This document shows positions 52,888 to 62,448 of a stretch of 64,000 nucleotides of DNA, piece after piece. The notes under the pieces are model-generated. The model was not told the DNA's origin and made no database searches. It saw only the letters and a list, made by a program, of their open reading frames with translations. Position 1 is the first letter of the stretch; the number at the start of each line of letters is the position of its first letter. The stretch lies in assembly GCA_949066965.1 (NCBI GenBank), contig CARTDA010000020.1, forward strand, positions 1 to 64,000, in the 5' to 3' direction. The position numbers and the translations under genes are program-made. This DNA is from COE1 sp949066965. Lineage in GTDB: Bacteria; Bacillota; Clostridia; Lachnospirales; Lachnospiraceae.

Positions 52888-55513
52888 GAACAAGCAGCGC
52901 CCCGACCGAAAACATTGCGCACACAATAAGCATGCGGTATTGTAAAGGATCTCCTGTCTTTGGTGTGGAATCCTTTATATGCTCTGTGCTTCTGGGCGCA
53001 CTCGCAGAGGTGGCGTTCTGTTTTGACGTTGTCCTGACACCCTGATTTCCCGATGCGGACGAGCCCTGCGAAGCCTGTGAAGCATTCTGGCGTGGAACGG
53101 ATGTATTATTTTGATTTACAGCCGCCCCCTGTGACGGTGTTGTTCCCTGTACTGGCATTGTCCCTGTAGCCCCCGGTATTACTGTCTGTGCCGCCGCAGC
53201 TCCCGTACCGATGCTGCCTGCCCCAAGCGCTATGGAACCTGACTGTGACGAGGTGCTGCCAGCAGACGCAGGAGGCGTTGTATTCTTGGATGTACCAGCA
53301 CTTCCGCTGATTGACGCCCCAAGCTGGATGCCGCCCGACCCTGTTGCCGTGACAACTACCGAATCGTCAGATGATGCACTGTCCTTATATACCAGATGCG
53401 TGTACTGGTTTGCCAGCCCCTTTGCCATATTTTTCGATTGTTCCGTCTTTCCGGTAATCGTGATATCCTTTGATATCTTCCGGGCTCCGCTAAATGCATT
53501 ATCTTTTATGTCAGATATATTATCAGGCAATGTAATGCTCGATATGCTTCCCATGCTCGAAAAGGCATCTGCCCCGATAACCGTTACAGAGCCTGGTATG
53601 GTAACGTCTGCCACACTGCCGCTATATTTGTATAATACATTGCTTGATGCGTTCATTGTAAATCCTGACGATGTATAATACCATTTCTTATATAGCGTCA
53701 AGTCATCCTTCAGCACCGCATTCTTATCCGAATAGACGCTAAGCCCTTCCTTATCCTTGTACCAGTTGGAATCCGTAGCATAGTTTGAATACTTAAAGCT
53801 TGCGGACGAACTGTTTTGCGGATAATCTGACGAGGCAATTGCCTTTCCTGCCGTAATTTTTGTTTTCAGGCTGGCTGTGTCCGTATAGGATGTACCATTG
53901 TAGCTTCCTGTAAAGCCTCCTCCGTTCATATGGAATACGACCGTATAGCTTTTCTCCTCAAACCGTGCATAAAGTGTCAAATCCTTTGTGACGGGTTTTC
54001 CCCATGACTTATACTCTGTGGAAGTATCCTTTTCATCCGTATACCAGCCTTTAAAGACCTTATTTTTAACAGACGGTTTCTTTGAAGGCTTCACAAGGTT
54101 CTCGTCCTCATACAGTTTTTGTTTCTCCGGGATATTCGCTGCATTTTCATAACCTTCCGCAGCAGCGAACGTCACGTAAAAATATGCCCGCGTCTGTCTG
54201 TCCCACTTTGCATAAATTGTGGTGTCGCCCTCTACCACGTCATTGTCAAAATCCCATTCCGTTGTGAGACCCTTGTCTTTATACCAGCCTTTAAATATGT
54301 ATGTTATCTCCTGTTTGCCATCGTCCCTTTCAATCCTGTAATCATCCTTCCTTAAAATCTTCGGCTGTTCGCCATCCACCGAAACGAGCTCAGACACCGT
54401 GCGATTGCTGAGCACTTCTCTCTTTTCCCCATCGACATCCGAGATACCTGTATCGAAAACGACTGTATACTTTGTATCCGGCTCTACCACAATCACCGTC
54501 GAGGAAGCGCTTTCCGTCTCAGTTTCCGTTTCACCCGACCCGCTTTCCACTGGCGCACTTTCCTCAGGTTCATTGGATTCACTTTCTTTTGCCGTACTTC
54601 CCTCAGGTTCGGTTTCTCCGGTCGTACCTCCCACAGTACTTTCGTCCACTGTTTTGTCTTCTTCCTTACTTGGCTCCACTGTGTTTTTTTCTTCTGTTTT
54701 TGTTTCCTCCGGCTCCTCCTTTTCTTCAGGCTTTTCCTCATCCGGCGTCTCACTCTGGTAATCTATCCCTACGATTTTCTCTGTATTTTCCACATCAAGA
54801 TATTCACTGTACACCAGCTGTTCGTATTCATCTGCCAGCTTTTTTCCATATGCTATGGAATCAGCGCTTCCAGAATCGTAAACATATATAATATTGCCGT
54901 CTGTCACACCACTAAACGCATTCGCCGCAACTTCCTGTATTCCTGCGGGAAGGGTAATTCCGCGCACCTGCTGCAGATTGTCAAATGCGCCTTCCGCTAT
55001 TGTCGTTACTGTCTGCGGTATCTGGACATGCTTTTCATCGCCGTCATAGCGGTACAGGATTGTTCCGTCCGCACTGATATGAAAGCCCTTATCTGCCGGC
55101 GCCGTTCCGTCCGAAGTAATCTGGTACCACTTTTTATACAGTGTCATGCTTTCTTTCACCTGGCTTCCGGCATCAAACGGATTCCTGCATGCCTTGTCCG
55201 TGTACCACACATTGTCTTCTGTCTGGTATCCGGAATACGATGCAAACTTATCATCCGGAAAACTGGTCACCGTGTCCCCATCATTAATCACAAGCACCGG
55301 CATCTTGTCTTCAAAGCGATAGCCATTATATTCACCGTTAAAACTGCCGCCATTCATGCTAAATGTAACAGTGTGTGCAGAGACATCGTCAACCTGCATT
55401 TCCTGTTCCACCAGCTCCTTTGCAGCCTGCGCCTCCGGCATGGGAATCTGTGATATCACGATTGCCAGCACCATAAGGCTTACCCCTAAAATATTTTTTA
55501 ATTTCCGATACAT
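52847..55513 (-). CDS. LRR/InlB-repeat surface protein with TPKTG sorting signal
   Basis: 888 residues. Signal peptide 1-30. Unit A (about 45-265): InlB-type segment (VTFSMNGGSFNGEYNGYRF) plus LRR_5 strands (TTIAEGAFDNLQQVRGITLPAGI). Then an E/T/S-rich linker (about 270-345), three InlB B repeats, and unit B (about 545-760) repeating the same InlB+LRR design. A low-complexity S/A/Q/G stretch precedes TPKTGDP at 850, followed by a hydrophobic helix and the GRKKK tail. Its sortase lies 33 bases upstream. It is the smaller cousin of the 1872-residue protein. Confidence 0.9.
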   Translation of the reverse strand: MYRKLKNILGVSLMVLAIVISQIPMPEAQAAKELVEQEMQVDDVSAHTVTFSMNGGSFNGEYNGYRFEDKMPVLVINDGDTVTSFPDDKFASYSGYQTEDNVWYTDKACRNPFDAGSQVKESMTLYKKWYQITSDGTAPADKGFHISADGTILYRYDGDEKHVQIPQTVTTIAEGAFDNLQQVRGITLPAGIQEVAANAFSGVTDGNIIYVYDSGSADSIAYGKKLADEYEQLVYSEYLDVENTEKIVGIDYQSETPDEEKPEEKEEPEETKTEEKNTVEPSKEEDKTVDESTVGGTTGETEPEGSTAKESESNEPEESAPVESGSGETETETESASSTVIVVEPDTKYTVVFDTGISDVDGEKREVLSNRTVSELVSVDGEQPKILRKDDYRIERDDGKQEITYIFKGWYKDKGLTTEWDFDNDVVEGDTTIYAKWDRQTRAYFYVTFAAAEGYENAANIPEKQKLYEDENLVKPSKKPSVKNKVFKGWYTDEKDTSTEYKSWGKPVTKDLTLYARFEEKSYTVVFHMNGGGFTGSYNGTSYTDTASLKTKITAGKAIASSDYPQNSSSASFKYSNYATDSNWYKDKEGLSVYSDKNAVLKDDLTLYKKWYYTSSGFTMNASSNVLYKYSGSVADVTIPGSVTVIGADAFSSMGSISSITLPDNISDIKDNAFSGARKISKDITITGKTEQSKNMAKGLANQYTHLVYKDSASSDDSVVVTATGSGGIQLGASISGSAGTSKNTTPPASAGSTSSQSGSIALGAGSIGTGAAAAQTVIPGATGTMPVQGTTPSQGAAVNQNNTSVPRQNASQASQGSSASGNQGVRTTSKQNATSASAPRSTEHIKDSTPKTGDPLQYRMLIVCAMFSVGALLVLTGNGRKKKFSAS

Positions 55514-55546
55514 ATCTATCCCCTCTTACCTTTATATTTTGTTTTC

Positions 55547-56698
55547 TCACACTTTTTTTGCAACTACCACAAAACGCCCGTCTTCCTTGTAGTTATCACA
55601 GGTAGACAATATCAGGCAGGAATCGCCGTACTCGATGGATTCATCCGTGGTGTAGATGGCATTGCCCATTATATTTTCCCTGAATGCATTGAAGGCTTCC
55701 TCTGTGCTGATGTCAATCGCATCATAGTACCGAAACACATCCTCGTCCTCATATGCCACACTGCCAAGCATCGCTGCCACAACCCGGTATTCGCATTCCT
55801 CATACAATGTGTCAAAGCTTATCGTCATGTGCTCATCGCAAAAGGATTTCTCCTTATAATTTTTCAGGGTTCCGAACATCACGCCGGTTCTCATATTGTG
55901 GCCATAAATAATCAGGTTCTGTCCTCCCGATACCGTTCCGCCCTGGATGCTGCTTCTGTAGTCCAGTATCAGGAGTCCGTTTTTATCATGCTGCTGTTCA
56001 AAATTCTTGTCAAGATAATAATTATTGTCACCCTCTCTTGACATTACCGGGTAATCAATTTTTGTCCCAGGGATTCTAAGCCACCCTGCGAAATCCTGGT
56101 TTTCGCTGTACAGCTGTGTAAATTTTAACAAAATTTCACTGCTGGACGCACTATTTTCTTCGATTCCGGCTCCATTTCCATCAGAAGGAGGCGCCGCACC
56201 TTCGTTTTCGTCTGATGACGGCAGTGTATCCAGTCCGTCCGCGCTTAATGAATCTGCCTGCACAATCACTTTTTCCTGTAGCTTCTTTGTCTGATAGTTC
56301 GTCCTCAAATCCATCAGCAGGCTCCAGTTGATACATAATATTGAGGATACAAGCACCACCGCCGACACAGCCGCAGCAATTTTCCTGTTAATCCGCACCA
56401 GCTGCCTTCTGCTTTGTTTCCGCTGGCGCTTTCGCCTGATTTCACTGTTTATCTGCTGAATCTGTGCATCCGTCATATTCTCATACAGGTTCAGCAGAAA
56501 CTCCTCCCCCATATTACTCCGAAACTGTATGTCCTCTTCTTTTATCCTATAGTATATTGCCTGTGCCTGCTGCATTGTCAGCTTTTTTTTACTGCCTGTC
56601 ATGCCACGTGTCAGCTGACTGATGATTTGCAGGTCGTGCTCTACTGCATCAGGGTCATAACCTATACTATACGCCTCAAATGCCCTGTTATTCCCCAT
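55547..56698 (-). CDS. srtB: Class B sortase, second copy, with N-terminal cytoplasmic module
   Basis: 383 residues. Catalytic His267 in IYGHNMRTGVMF, Cys367 in LSTCDNY and Arg375 in GRFVVVAKK; one membrane helix at about 106-124. The ~100 residues before it contain the block DIQFRSNMGEEFLLNLYE (about 56-73), aligning with YTFESIVGRQFDDNIYE of the first sortase. Catalytic domain is about 40-50 percent identical by eye. A Ser/Asn/Asp-rich linker (about 145-190) separates helix and catalytic domain. It probably anchors the TPKTG protein just downstream. Confidence 0.92.
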   Translation of the reverse strand: MGNNRAFEAYSIGYDPDAVEHDLQIISQLTRGMTGSKKKLTMQQAQAIYYRIKEEDIQFRSNMGEEFLLNLYENMTDAQIQQINSEIRRKRQRKQSRRQLVRINRKIAAAVSAVVLVSSILCINWSLLMDLRTNYQTKKLQEKVIVQADSLSADGLDTLPSSDENEGAAPPSDGNGAGIEENSASSSEILLKFTQLYSENQDFAGWLRIPGTKIDYPVMSREGDNNYYLDKNFEQQHDKNGLLILDYRSSIQGGTVSGGQNLIIYGHNMRTGVMFGTLKNYKEKSFCDEHMTISFDTLYEECEYRVVAAMLGSVAYEDEDVFRYYDAIDISTEEAFNAFRENIMGNAIYTTDESIEYGDSCLILSTCDNYKEDGRFVVVAKKV

Positions 56699-56770
56699 AA
56701 ACTACACACCTCATATTTCGTAATGGATACGTAGACCTTTTATGTTAATTAATCATAAATAATATAACAT

Positions 56771-56799
56771 AAAAAAAGCAAATTGTATAGACAATTTGC
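56771..56799 (-). terminator. Terminator after the LeuRS-like fragment gene
   Basis: GCAAATTGT (56778-56786) pairs with ACAATTTGC (56791-56799). On the minus strand seven Ts (56777-56771) follow. It ends the leuS group. Confidence 0.8.
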
Positions 56800-56811
56800 A
56801 AAATTTTTATT

Positions 56812-57519
56812 TTATATTAGGAATTTCCATAAAATCCTTGAAATATCAGGTGCAAACGGCGCCATTCGACTGATAAATGCCTGACATAATCCTGTCACAC
56901 CGGAATTACGCCTGTCACATTGGACTGCCGGTATATCGTTTTCATCATGCATACTGTTATGTGGTACAGCTGTTTCCACTGCATGCATATGGAATGAAGT
57001 CAGAATCTGGCCTGTTTTTAATTCTTTCTGGAAAACATTCAGCAGCTCCATCAGCGCCGCCACAATATTATGGCGGTTTGGCATGGTGTTTCCGCGGCTG
57101 ATGTACTTTCTGATTTTGGCGTCTGCTGTCTCCAGTGCCGCTTCAAGACGCCGGATATTTTCAGGCGGAAGCGTTTCTTCATGATAATTGCCATACCTGT
57201 TCCACATGTCGGTTACAAGTATCATCCTTCTGTATCTGCCAAGGAACTTATAGATGCCTTCCAGCGCCCCCTCCTGCCAGCTGTCGTAACAGGGCGCGTC
57301 ATTCGCTTTTGGCGTCTGTTCAAATAGCAGATACAGCCTTAGGCAGTCTGTTCCATAATCCATCACAAGGTCATCATCAAATACACGCGCGCCAGTCTCA
57401 TCAAGCCATTCCAGCATCTGCGCGCAGGAAAAACTGTCGGGAATATCGCACCCCGACAGTTTTTTTGCATTGTATTCAATCTCCCTGTGGTTCATTGGCG
57501 TCAAAATATCATTGAACAT
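56812..57519 (-). CDS. Stand-alone protein resembling the LeuRS anticodon-binding domain
   Basis: 235 residues, ATG 57519 with GGAGGCGA upstream, 23 bases after the leuS stop. Residues 44-235 align by eye with LeuRS from just after KMSKS through the anticodon-binding domain: DYGTDCLRLYLLF (54-66) with EYGADTLRTYEMF, GALEGIYKFLGRYRRM (84-99) with SMEGVKGCRRFLDRIW, and APFAPDISRILW (220-231) with NPVAPHMTEELW. The catalytic fold, KMSKS and editing domain are absent. Residues 170-210 hold several His and Cys. It may bind tRNA or LeuRS; function is unknown. Alternatives: a decaying duplicate of leuS. Confidence 0.65.
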   Translation of the reverse strand: MFNDILTPMNHREIEYNAKKLSGCDIPDSFSCAQMLEWLDETGARVFDDDLVMDYGTDCLRLYLLFEQTPKANDAPCYDSWQEGALEGIYKFLGRYRRMILVTDMWNRYGNYHEETLPPENIRRLEAALETADAKIRKYISRGNTMPNRHNIVAALMELLNVFQKELKTGQILTSFHMHAVETAVPHNSMHDENDIPAVQCDRRNSGVTGLCQAFISRMAPFAPDISRILWKFLI

Positions 57520-57542
57520 GTTCGCCTCCGCGCAGTCTGTTT

Positions 57543-60077
57543 TTATTTTGCCACGATGTTCAGGATTCTGCCCTTTACATAGATTTCCTTCATAATGTTC
57601 TTACCCGACGTAAGCTCTGTTATCACCGGGATATCATGCGCTTTTTCCTTGATTGAAGCCTCATCCTCGTCAAGTCCGACCATCAGTGTCGCCTTCACTT
57701 TGCCGTTAATCTGCACGGCAATCTCCACGGTGGACTCCACCGTCTTTGCCTCGTCGTACTCCGGCCACTTCTGCTGGTAAGCCCTGCCATTGCCAAAGTA
57801 TGCTTCCCAGAGCTCCTCTGTCATGTGCGGCGCCACAGGGTTCAGCAGTAAAATCAGTGTCGCATATTCGCCTTTTGTGATACTATTTGCCTTGTAAAAA
57901 TCATTGACAAGCGCCATCATTGCCGCAATCGCCGTATTAAACTTTAAGCTTTCAAAGTCGTTTGACACCTTTTTGATGGTCTGGTGAATCTTTGTCTCAA
58001 ATTCGGTGCGGTACATATCGCCGTCAACCAGCATATCCTGAAGCTTCCATATCCTGTCAAGGAATCTGCGGCAACCCTTTACGCCCTCCATGCTCCACGC
58101 TGCGGAAACATCAAAAGCACCGATAAACATCTCGTAGGTTCGTAAGGTATCTGCGCCATACTCGTTGACAATATCATCCGGATTGACGACATTCCCCAGA
58201 GACTTGGACATCTTTACAATCGGATGCTCCGCCATCTCCCCGAACTTCTCAACCAGTGCCTTTCTTGCTTCCTTCTCGCTGCCATACTGCGCAATCAGCC
58301 TTTTCTGCTCTTCCGCCGTCTGGTTGACAAAGCTGTGCGGATTCAGTCCCAGAATCATGCCGTGGCTTGTCCGCTTTTTGTACGGCTCATCGCAGGGCAC
58401 CAGATTCTGGTCATAGAGGAACTTATGCCAGAACCTTGAGTAGAGCAGATGGAGTGTCGTGTGCTCCATTCCGCCATTGTACCAGTCTACAGGCATCCAG
58501 TACTCAAGTGCTTCCTTTGACGCAAACGCCTTGTCATTGTCAGGATCGATGTAGCGCAGGAAATACCATGAGGAACCCGCCCACTGCGGCATGGTATCTG
58601 TCTCACGCTCCGCCTTGCCGCCGCACTTCGGACAGGTCGTCTCCACCCAGTCACGCATTGCCGCAAGCGGCGACTCGCCTGTATCGGTAGGAATATAACT
58701 CTCCACCTCAGGAAGCTTTAACGGAAGCTCGCTCTCGTCAAGCGGGACATATCCGCAGCAAGGACATTTTACAATGGGAATCGGTTCGCCCCAGTAACGC
58801 TGGCGGGAAAATACCCAGTCACGGAGCTTGAAGTTGACCTTTCTATGCCCGATTCCTTTTTCCTCCAGCCACTTTGTGATTGCATCCTTGGCATCCTTTA
58901 CTTCCATTCCGTCAAGGAAGTCAGAATTGCAGAGCTTGCCTGTCGCAACATCCGTAAATGCCTCATTCTGGACATCGCCGCCCGCTACGACCTCTATAAT
59001 CGGCAGTCCGAATTTCTTTGCAAAATCCCAGTCCCTTGTGTCGTGCGCCGGTACTGCCATGATTGCGCCTGTTCCGTATGACATCAGCACATAGTCGGAA
59101 ACCCACACTGGAATTTCCTTGTTGTTGACAGGATTTATCGCCGAAATACCGTTGATACACACACCCGTCTTATCCTTGGCAAGCTCTGTTCGCTCGAAGT
59201 CAGACTTTTTGGATGCCTGTTCGCGGTAGGCGGCAATCTCATCATAGTTTCCGATTTCAGCCTTGTATTTCTCTATCAAGGGATGTTCCGGGGAAATGAC
59301 CATGTATGTCGCACCAAACAGTGTATCCGGTCTTGTCGTATAGATTAAGAGGGTCTCATCCTTGTCCTTAATCTGAAACTCCACCTCAGCGCCTTCGGAA
59401 CGTCCAATCCAGTTTTTCTGGGAAACCTTGACCTTTTCAATATAGTCCACATGGTCAAGCCCTTCGATTAATTTGTCGGCATATTCCGTGATTTTGAGCA
59501 TCCACTGGGACTGCATCTTCCGAATGACCTCGGAACCACAGCGCTCACACACGCCGTTTACAACCTCCTCGTTGGCAAGACCGACCTTGCACGAGGTGCA
59601 GAAGTTAATCGGCATCTCACTCTTGTAGGCAAGCCCTTTCTTGAACAGCTGTAAGAATATCCACTGCGTCCACTTGTAATAATTTTCATCGGTGGTGTTC
59701 ACTTCTTTTGACCAGTCAAATGAATAACCGAGTGCCTTTAACTGGCTCTTGAAATGTTCCACATTATTTTTTGTCACAATCTTTGGGTGAATCTTGTTCT
59801 GGATTGCATAGTTCTCCGTCGGAAGCCCGAACGCGTCCCATCCCATCGGGAACAGTACGTTATAGCCCTGCATCCTGCGCTTTCTCGACACAATATCCAT
59901 CGCCGTGTATGGTCTGGGATGCCCTACGTGAAGCCCCTGTCCTGACGGATACGGAAACTCCACAAGCGCATAGTACTTTGGTTTTGTCTTGTCAACACCA
60001 ACCTTGAAGGCCTCCTCCTTGTCCCATATATCCTGCCACTTTTTCTCAATGTCCTTTGGAGAATACTCTTTGCTCAT
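57543..60077 (-). CDS. leuS: Leucyl-tRNA synthetase
   Basis: 844 residues; charges tRNA-Leu. HVGH at 50-53 and KMSKS at 622-626 are the class I motifs. The N-terminus MSKEYSPKDIEKKWQDIW, the zinc-like CxxC pairs (CPCCGYVP, CPKCGGK), the CP1 editing domain and the anticodon domain (LRTYEMFIGAFD to PHMTEELWEAYFG) are complete, with the C-terminal domain at 780-844. No T-box was found in the ~150 bases upstream. The small LeuRS-like gene follows at 23 bases, so the two are almost certainly on one transcript. Confidence 0.97.
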   Translation of the reverse strand: MSKEYSPKDIEKKWQDIWDKEEAFKVGVDKTKPKYYALVEFPYPSGQGLHVGHPRPYTAMDIVSRKRRMQGYNVLFPMGWDAFGLPTENYAIQNKIHPKIVTKNNVEHFKSQLKALGYSFDWSKEVNTTDENYYKWTQWIFLQLFKKGLAYKSEMPINFCTSCKVGLANEEVVNGVCERCGSEVIRKMQSQWMLKITEYADKLIEGLDHVDYIEKVKVSQKNWIGRSEGAEVEFQIKDKDETLLIYTTRPDTLFGATYMVISPEHPLIEKYKAEIGNYDEIAAYREQASKKSDFERTELAKDKTGVCINGISAINPVNNKEIPVWVSDYVLMSYGTGAIMAVPAHDTRDWDFAKKFGLPIIEVVAGGDVQNEAFTDVATGKLCNSDFLDGMEVKDAKDAITKWLEEKGIGHRKVNFKLRDWVFSRQRYWGEPIPIVKCPCCGYVPLDESELPLKLPEVESYIPTDTGESPLAAMRDWVETTCPKCGGKAERETDTMPQWAGSSWYFLRYIDPDNDKAFASKEALEYWMPVDWYNGGMEHTTLHLLYSRFWHKFLYDQNLVPCDEPYKKRTSHGMILGLNPHSFVNQTAEEQKRLIAQYGSEKEARKALVEKFGEMAEHPIVKMSKSLGNVVNPDDIVNEYGADTLRTYEMFIGAFDVSAAWSMEGVKGCRRFLDRIWKLQDMLVDGDMYRTEFETKIHQTIKKVSNDFESLKFNTAIAAMMALVNDFYKANSITKGEYATLILLLNPVAPHMTEELWEAYFGNGRAYQQKWPEYDEAKTVESTVEIAVQINGKVKATLMVGLDEDEASIKEKAHDIPVITELTSGKNIMKEIYVKGRILNIVAK

Positions 60078-60228
60078 GTCTTTTTACTCCTTTTCAACCC
60101 CTTTTATTGCAGAGGGGCTTATATTCTTAATTTTTTATGAAATACTCATGTGTTATTGTATCGCAATCGTTTTTAGATTGCAAGTTCTTATCGAATATGT
60201 TTTTTATATGTTTTTTATTTTGCTCTCG

Positions 60229-60645
60229 TTACAGGTCAATCCACAGCCGCATCCCTGTTGCGCCGATAGAAAATCCCAGTTTTTCGTAAAAAGGCTCTTT
60301 CCCTTTCACAGATGTCAAACCAACTTCTATCTTAGTGCCCGGAATGGCTGTGCTTTTAATATGCTTCAAAAGCCTGTTTACAATGTTTTTCCCGATTCCT
60401 TTTCCCTGATACTCTGGCAAAACAATAATATCCTGCAAATACCAGTACATCGCCCCGTCACCGACAAGCCTTCCCATTCCGACTGTTTTTCCATCGCATA
60501 TTGCCGATACATGAAACAATCCATTTTGAAGCGCTTTCTCCACCTGACCTAAAGGTCTGTCTATCATTCCAACTGCCGCTTTTAATTGAATAAAATCTTC
60601 TGCGCACAATACATTGTCCACTAATTCATACTGTAGTTCTTCCAT
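60229..60645 (-). CDS. GNAT-family N-acetyltransferase
   Basis: 138 residues. The acetyl-CoA loop IIVLPEYQGKGIGKNIV (about 73-89) and the C-terminal FYEKLGF strand (117-124) are diagnostic. It acetylates an unknown amine. It stands alone, with ~150 bases to leuS and ~120 to the Uma2 gene. AT-rich, like the following genes, and unlike the leuS region. Confidence 0.9.
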   Translation of the reverse strand: MEELQYELVDNVLCAEDFIQLKAAVGMIDRPLGQVEKALQNGLFHVSAICDGKTVGMGRLVGDGAMYWYLQDIIVLPEYQGKGIGKNIVNRLLKHIKSTAIPGTKIEVGLTSVKGKEPFYEKLGFSIGATGMRLWIDL

Positions 60646-60768
60646 GCTATGCCCTTTCTTCTTGATGACTATTTGTATTTTTCATGAATTCATCCGGGGA
60701 AACTGCCGGAACTTTCACAAATAATGCTTTTATATCTCATAGCAATACATGTTTCACTGAAACCGCAA

Positions 60769-61302
60769 TTATTCTATTTTTATCGTTAAGCTTTCATAGA
60801 TTCCAACAGGTACATCTTCATCAAAATCATATTGTTCTACAGTGTCATGTTCAAAAGAGTATACTGTTGTCATATCCTTCCCTGGATCAACAATCCAGTA
60901 TTCCCTGACTCCTGCTGTCCTGTATTTGAACAATTTAGTCAAATAGTCCCTTGGCTTACTACTCGGAGATACGATCTCAATAACCCAGTCAGGTGCGCCA
61001 TGGCAGCCTTTCTCATCCAATTTAGAAATATCACAGATCACAGAAATATCCGGCTCAAAATAATTTATATCATCATTGTTTAAGAACACAGCAAAAGGTG
61101 CGGCTAATACCTCACATTGTCCATTATTTTTATCAATATAATTTGCAATTTTCTGATGTAATTTACCGCTAATTCGCTGGTGTTTCCAGCTTGGCGGCGC
61201 CATATAATAAATTTGACCATCAATCAACTCTGCCCGTTCACCGTCCGGTAATTTATAAATATCCTCAATTGTATAAAGAGCTTCTTTTCTCAATGCTTCC
61301 AT
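60769..61302 (-). CDS. Uma2-family protein (DUF820, restriction-endonuclease-like fold)
   Basis: 177 residues from ATG 61302 (GGAGAAG upstream). Blocks ERAELIDGQIYYMAPPSWKHQRI, YFEPDISVICD and APDWVIEIVSPSSKPRDYLTKLFKYRTAGVREYWIVDP match the Uma2 family, whose PD-(D/E)xK-like site (Asp, Glu, Lys) seems intact. Family members are common in islands; function is not defined, perhaps a nuclease. Confidence 0.9.
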   Translation of the reverse strand: MEALRKEALYTIEDIYKLPDGERAELIDGQIYYMAPPSWKHQRISGKLHQKIANYIDKNNGQCEVLAAPFAVFLNNDDINYFEPDISVICDISKLDEKGCHGAPDWVIEIVSPSSKPRDYLTKLFKYRTAGVREYWIVDPGKDMTTVYSFEHDTVEQYDFDEDVPVGIYESLTIKIE

Positions 61303-61475
61303 AATCTTCACTTCTCCATCCAACCATATTCTCAATTGCTTCCTCGGCAGCATTTAATCTTTTCCACGTTCAATCACATACACAGCGATATTCCACTGTC
61401 AACAAATTACTCATAGCAAATTATCCTTTTTCAGCTTCTCTATAACCTGACCTAACACCTATCTCTTTCGATTTT

Positions 61476-62255
61476 CTATGACGCGATAAACATTCCATAC
61501 TCCTTTGGTACATTTAAGATATTGTCTATAGTATTGTTTTTCAAGATATCTCTTATTTCCTGTCTGGGCACGCTGCTTAGGAACACCATGCCGGAAAGCG
61601 AGTAAATATAGTCCATCATATCATCTATATTGGTCACTGCCAATGAATCGATATATTCTAATTTTTCGACCTTTGAAAAAAACTTACTCAAAATCTCATA
61701 TCCGTTTTGCAGTGTAAAATTCTTATTTACATTATCCTCCACACCGTATGCAAAAAGAATTTTTGAAAGATATTCGATAATTCCGTGCTCTCCGTATGTC
61801 GCACAGTAAAAATGACCGTCTTTCCTTAAAACCCGCCGTACCTCCGCTAGTCCTTTGTCTATATCAGGTACATGGTACAGCATCATATTTGCAATCACAA
61901 CATCGAATGCAGCATCATGATAAGGTATCTCCTGAATATCCAAAACCCTGTATTCAATATTGTCATGGTTACCGATATTGTTCTTTGCTGATGATAACAT
62001 TCCTTCTGAGAAATCAGAAAGGATTAATTTGGAACAGTCACCAATCAAAGCTTCCCTGTTTTTCCACATATCTCCGGTTCCACAGCCGATCTCCAATACG
62101 TCTGCTCCTTTGTCAATTTTATAATTGGAGACAATCCAGTTTCCAAACCCCATTTTATTCGTTGAATATTTGTCATGAATTGATATTCTTGTATTTAAAT
62201 TGTTTGATGTATTATACTGGCTTTTTACAGCAGCTGCATCATTTATCCCGCCCAT
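61476..62255 (-). CDS. SAM-dependent methyltransferase (class I, UbiE/type 11 family)
   Basis: 259 residues from ATG 62255, or 273 from 62297. Motif I VLEIGCGTGDMW, the acidic end of strand 2 LILSDFSEGML, and VIANMMLYHVPDIDKGLAEVRRVLRKDGHF are typical of small-molecule methyltransferases. Substrate unknown. GGTGAGG precedes 62255. The start overlaps the end of a small ORF (62239-62430) by 17 bases, suggesting coupling if that ORF is real. Confidence 0.88.
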   Translation of the reverse strand: MGGINDAAAVKSQYNTSNNLNTRISIHDKYSTNKMGFGNWIVSNYKIDKGADVLEIGCGTGDMWKNREALIGDCSKLILSDFSEGMLSSAKNNIGNHDNIEYRVLDIQEIPYHDAAFDVVIANMMLYHVPDIDKGLAEVRRVLRKDGHFYCATYGEHGIIEYLSKILFAYGVEDNVNKNFTLQNGYEILSKFFSKVEKLEYIDSLAVTNIDDMMDYIYSLSGMVFLSSVPRQEIRDILKNNTIDNILNVPKEYGMFIAS

Positions 62256-62430
62256 AATGAACCTCACCATTCCTTTCAAACCACTGAATAATGTCATAAA
62301 GTCTTTCCTCTGTTAATACGTGCTCCCCCTTGATATCGTTTATGTTGTAAATTATGCAAGGTGTCCAGACCTTCATATGCCGGACTGGATTTTTCAGCAA
62401 TATAAGAAGCGCCTTTTGAATATTTATCAC
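62239..62430 (-). CDS. Short ORF upstream of the methyltransferase (possibly a gene remnant)
   Basis: 63 residues from a GTG with no clear ribosome site; the segment VLTEERLYDIIQWFERNGEVHY reads like a domain end. Overlaps the methyltransferase start. It may be a C-terminal remnant of a lost gene. No family assigned. Confidence 0.3.
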   Translation of the reverse strand: MINIQKALLILLKNPVRHMKVWTPCIIYNINDIKGEHVLTEERLYDIIQWFERNGEVHYGRDK

Positions 62431-62448
62431 TGTCGACAGAAACGTGCC

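Noticed and set aside
60078..60228. Leucine T-box before leuS
   Set aside because: Looked for a GGTGG-type T-box and specifier; only a weak CCCCT/AGGGG stem is present and the stretch is too short.
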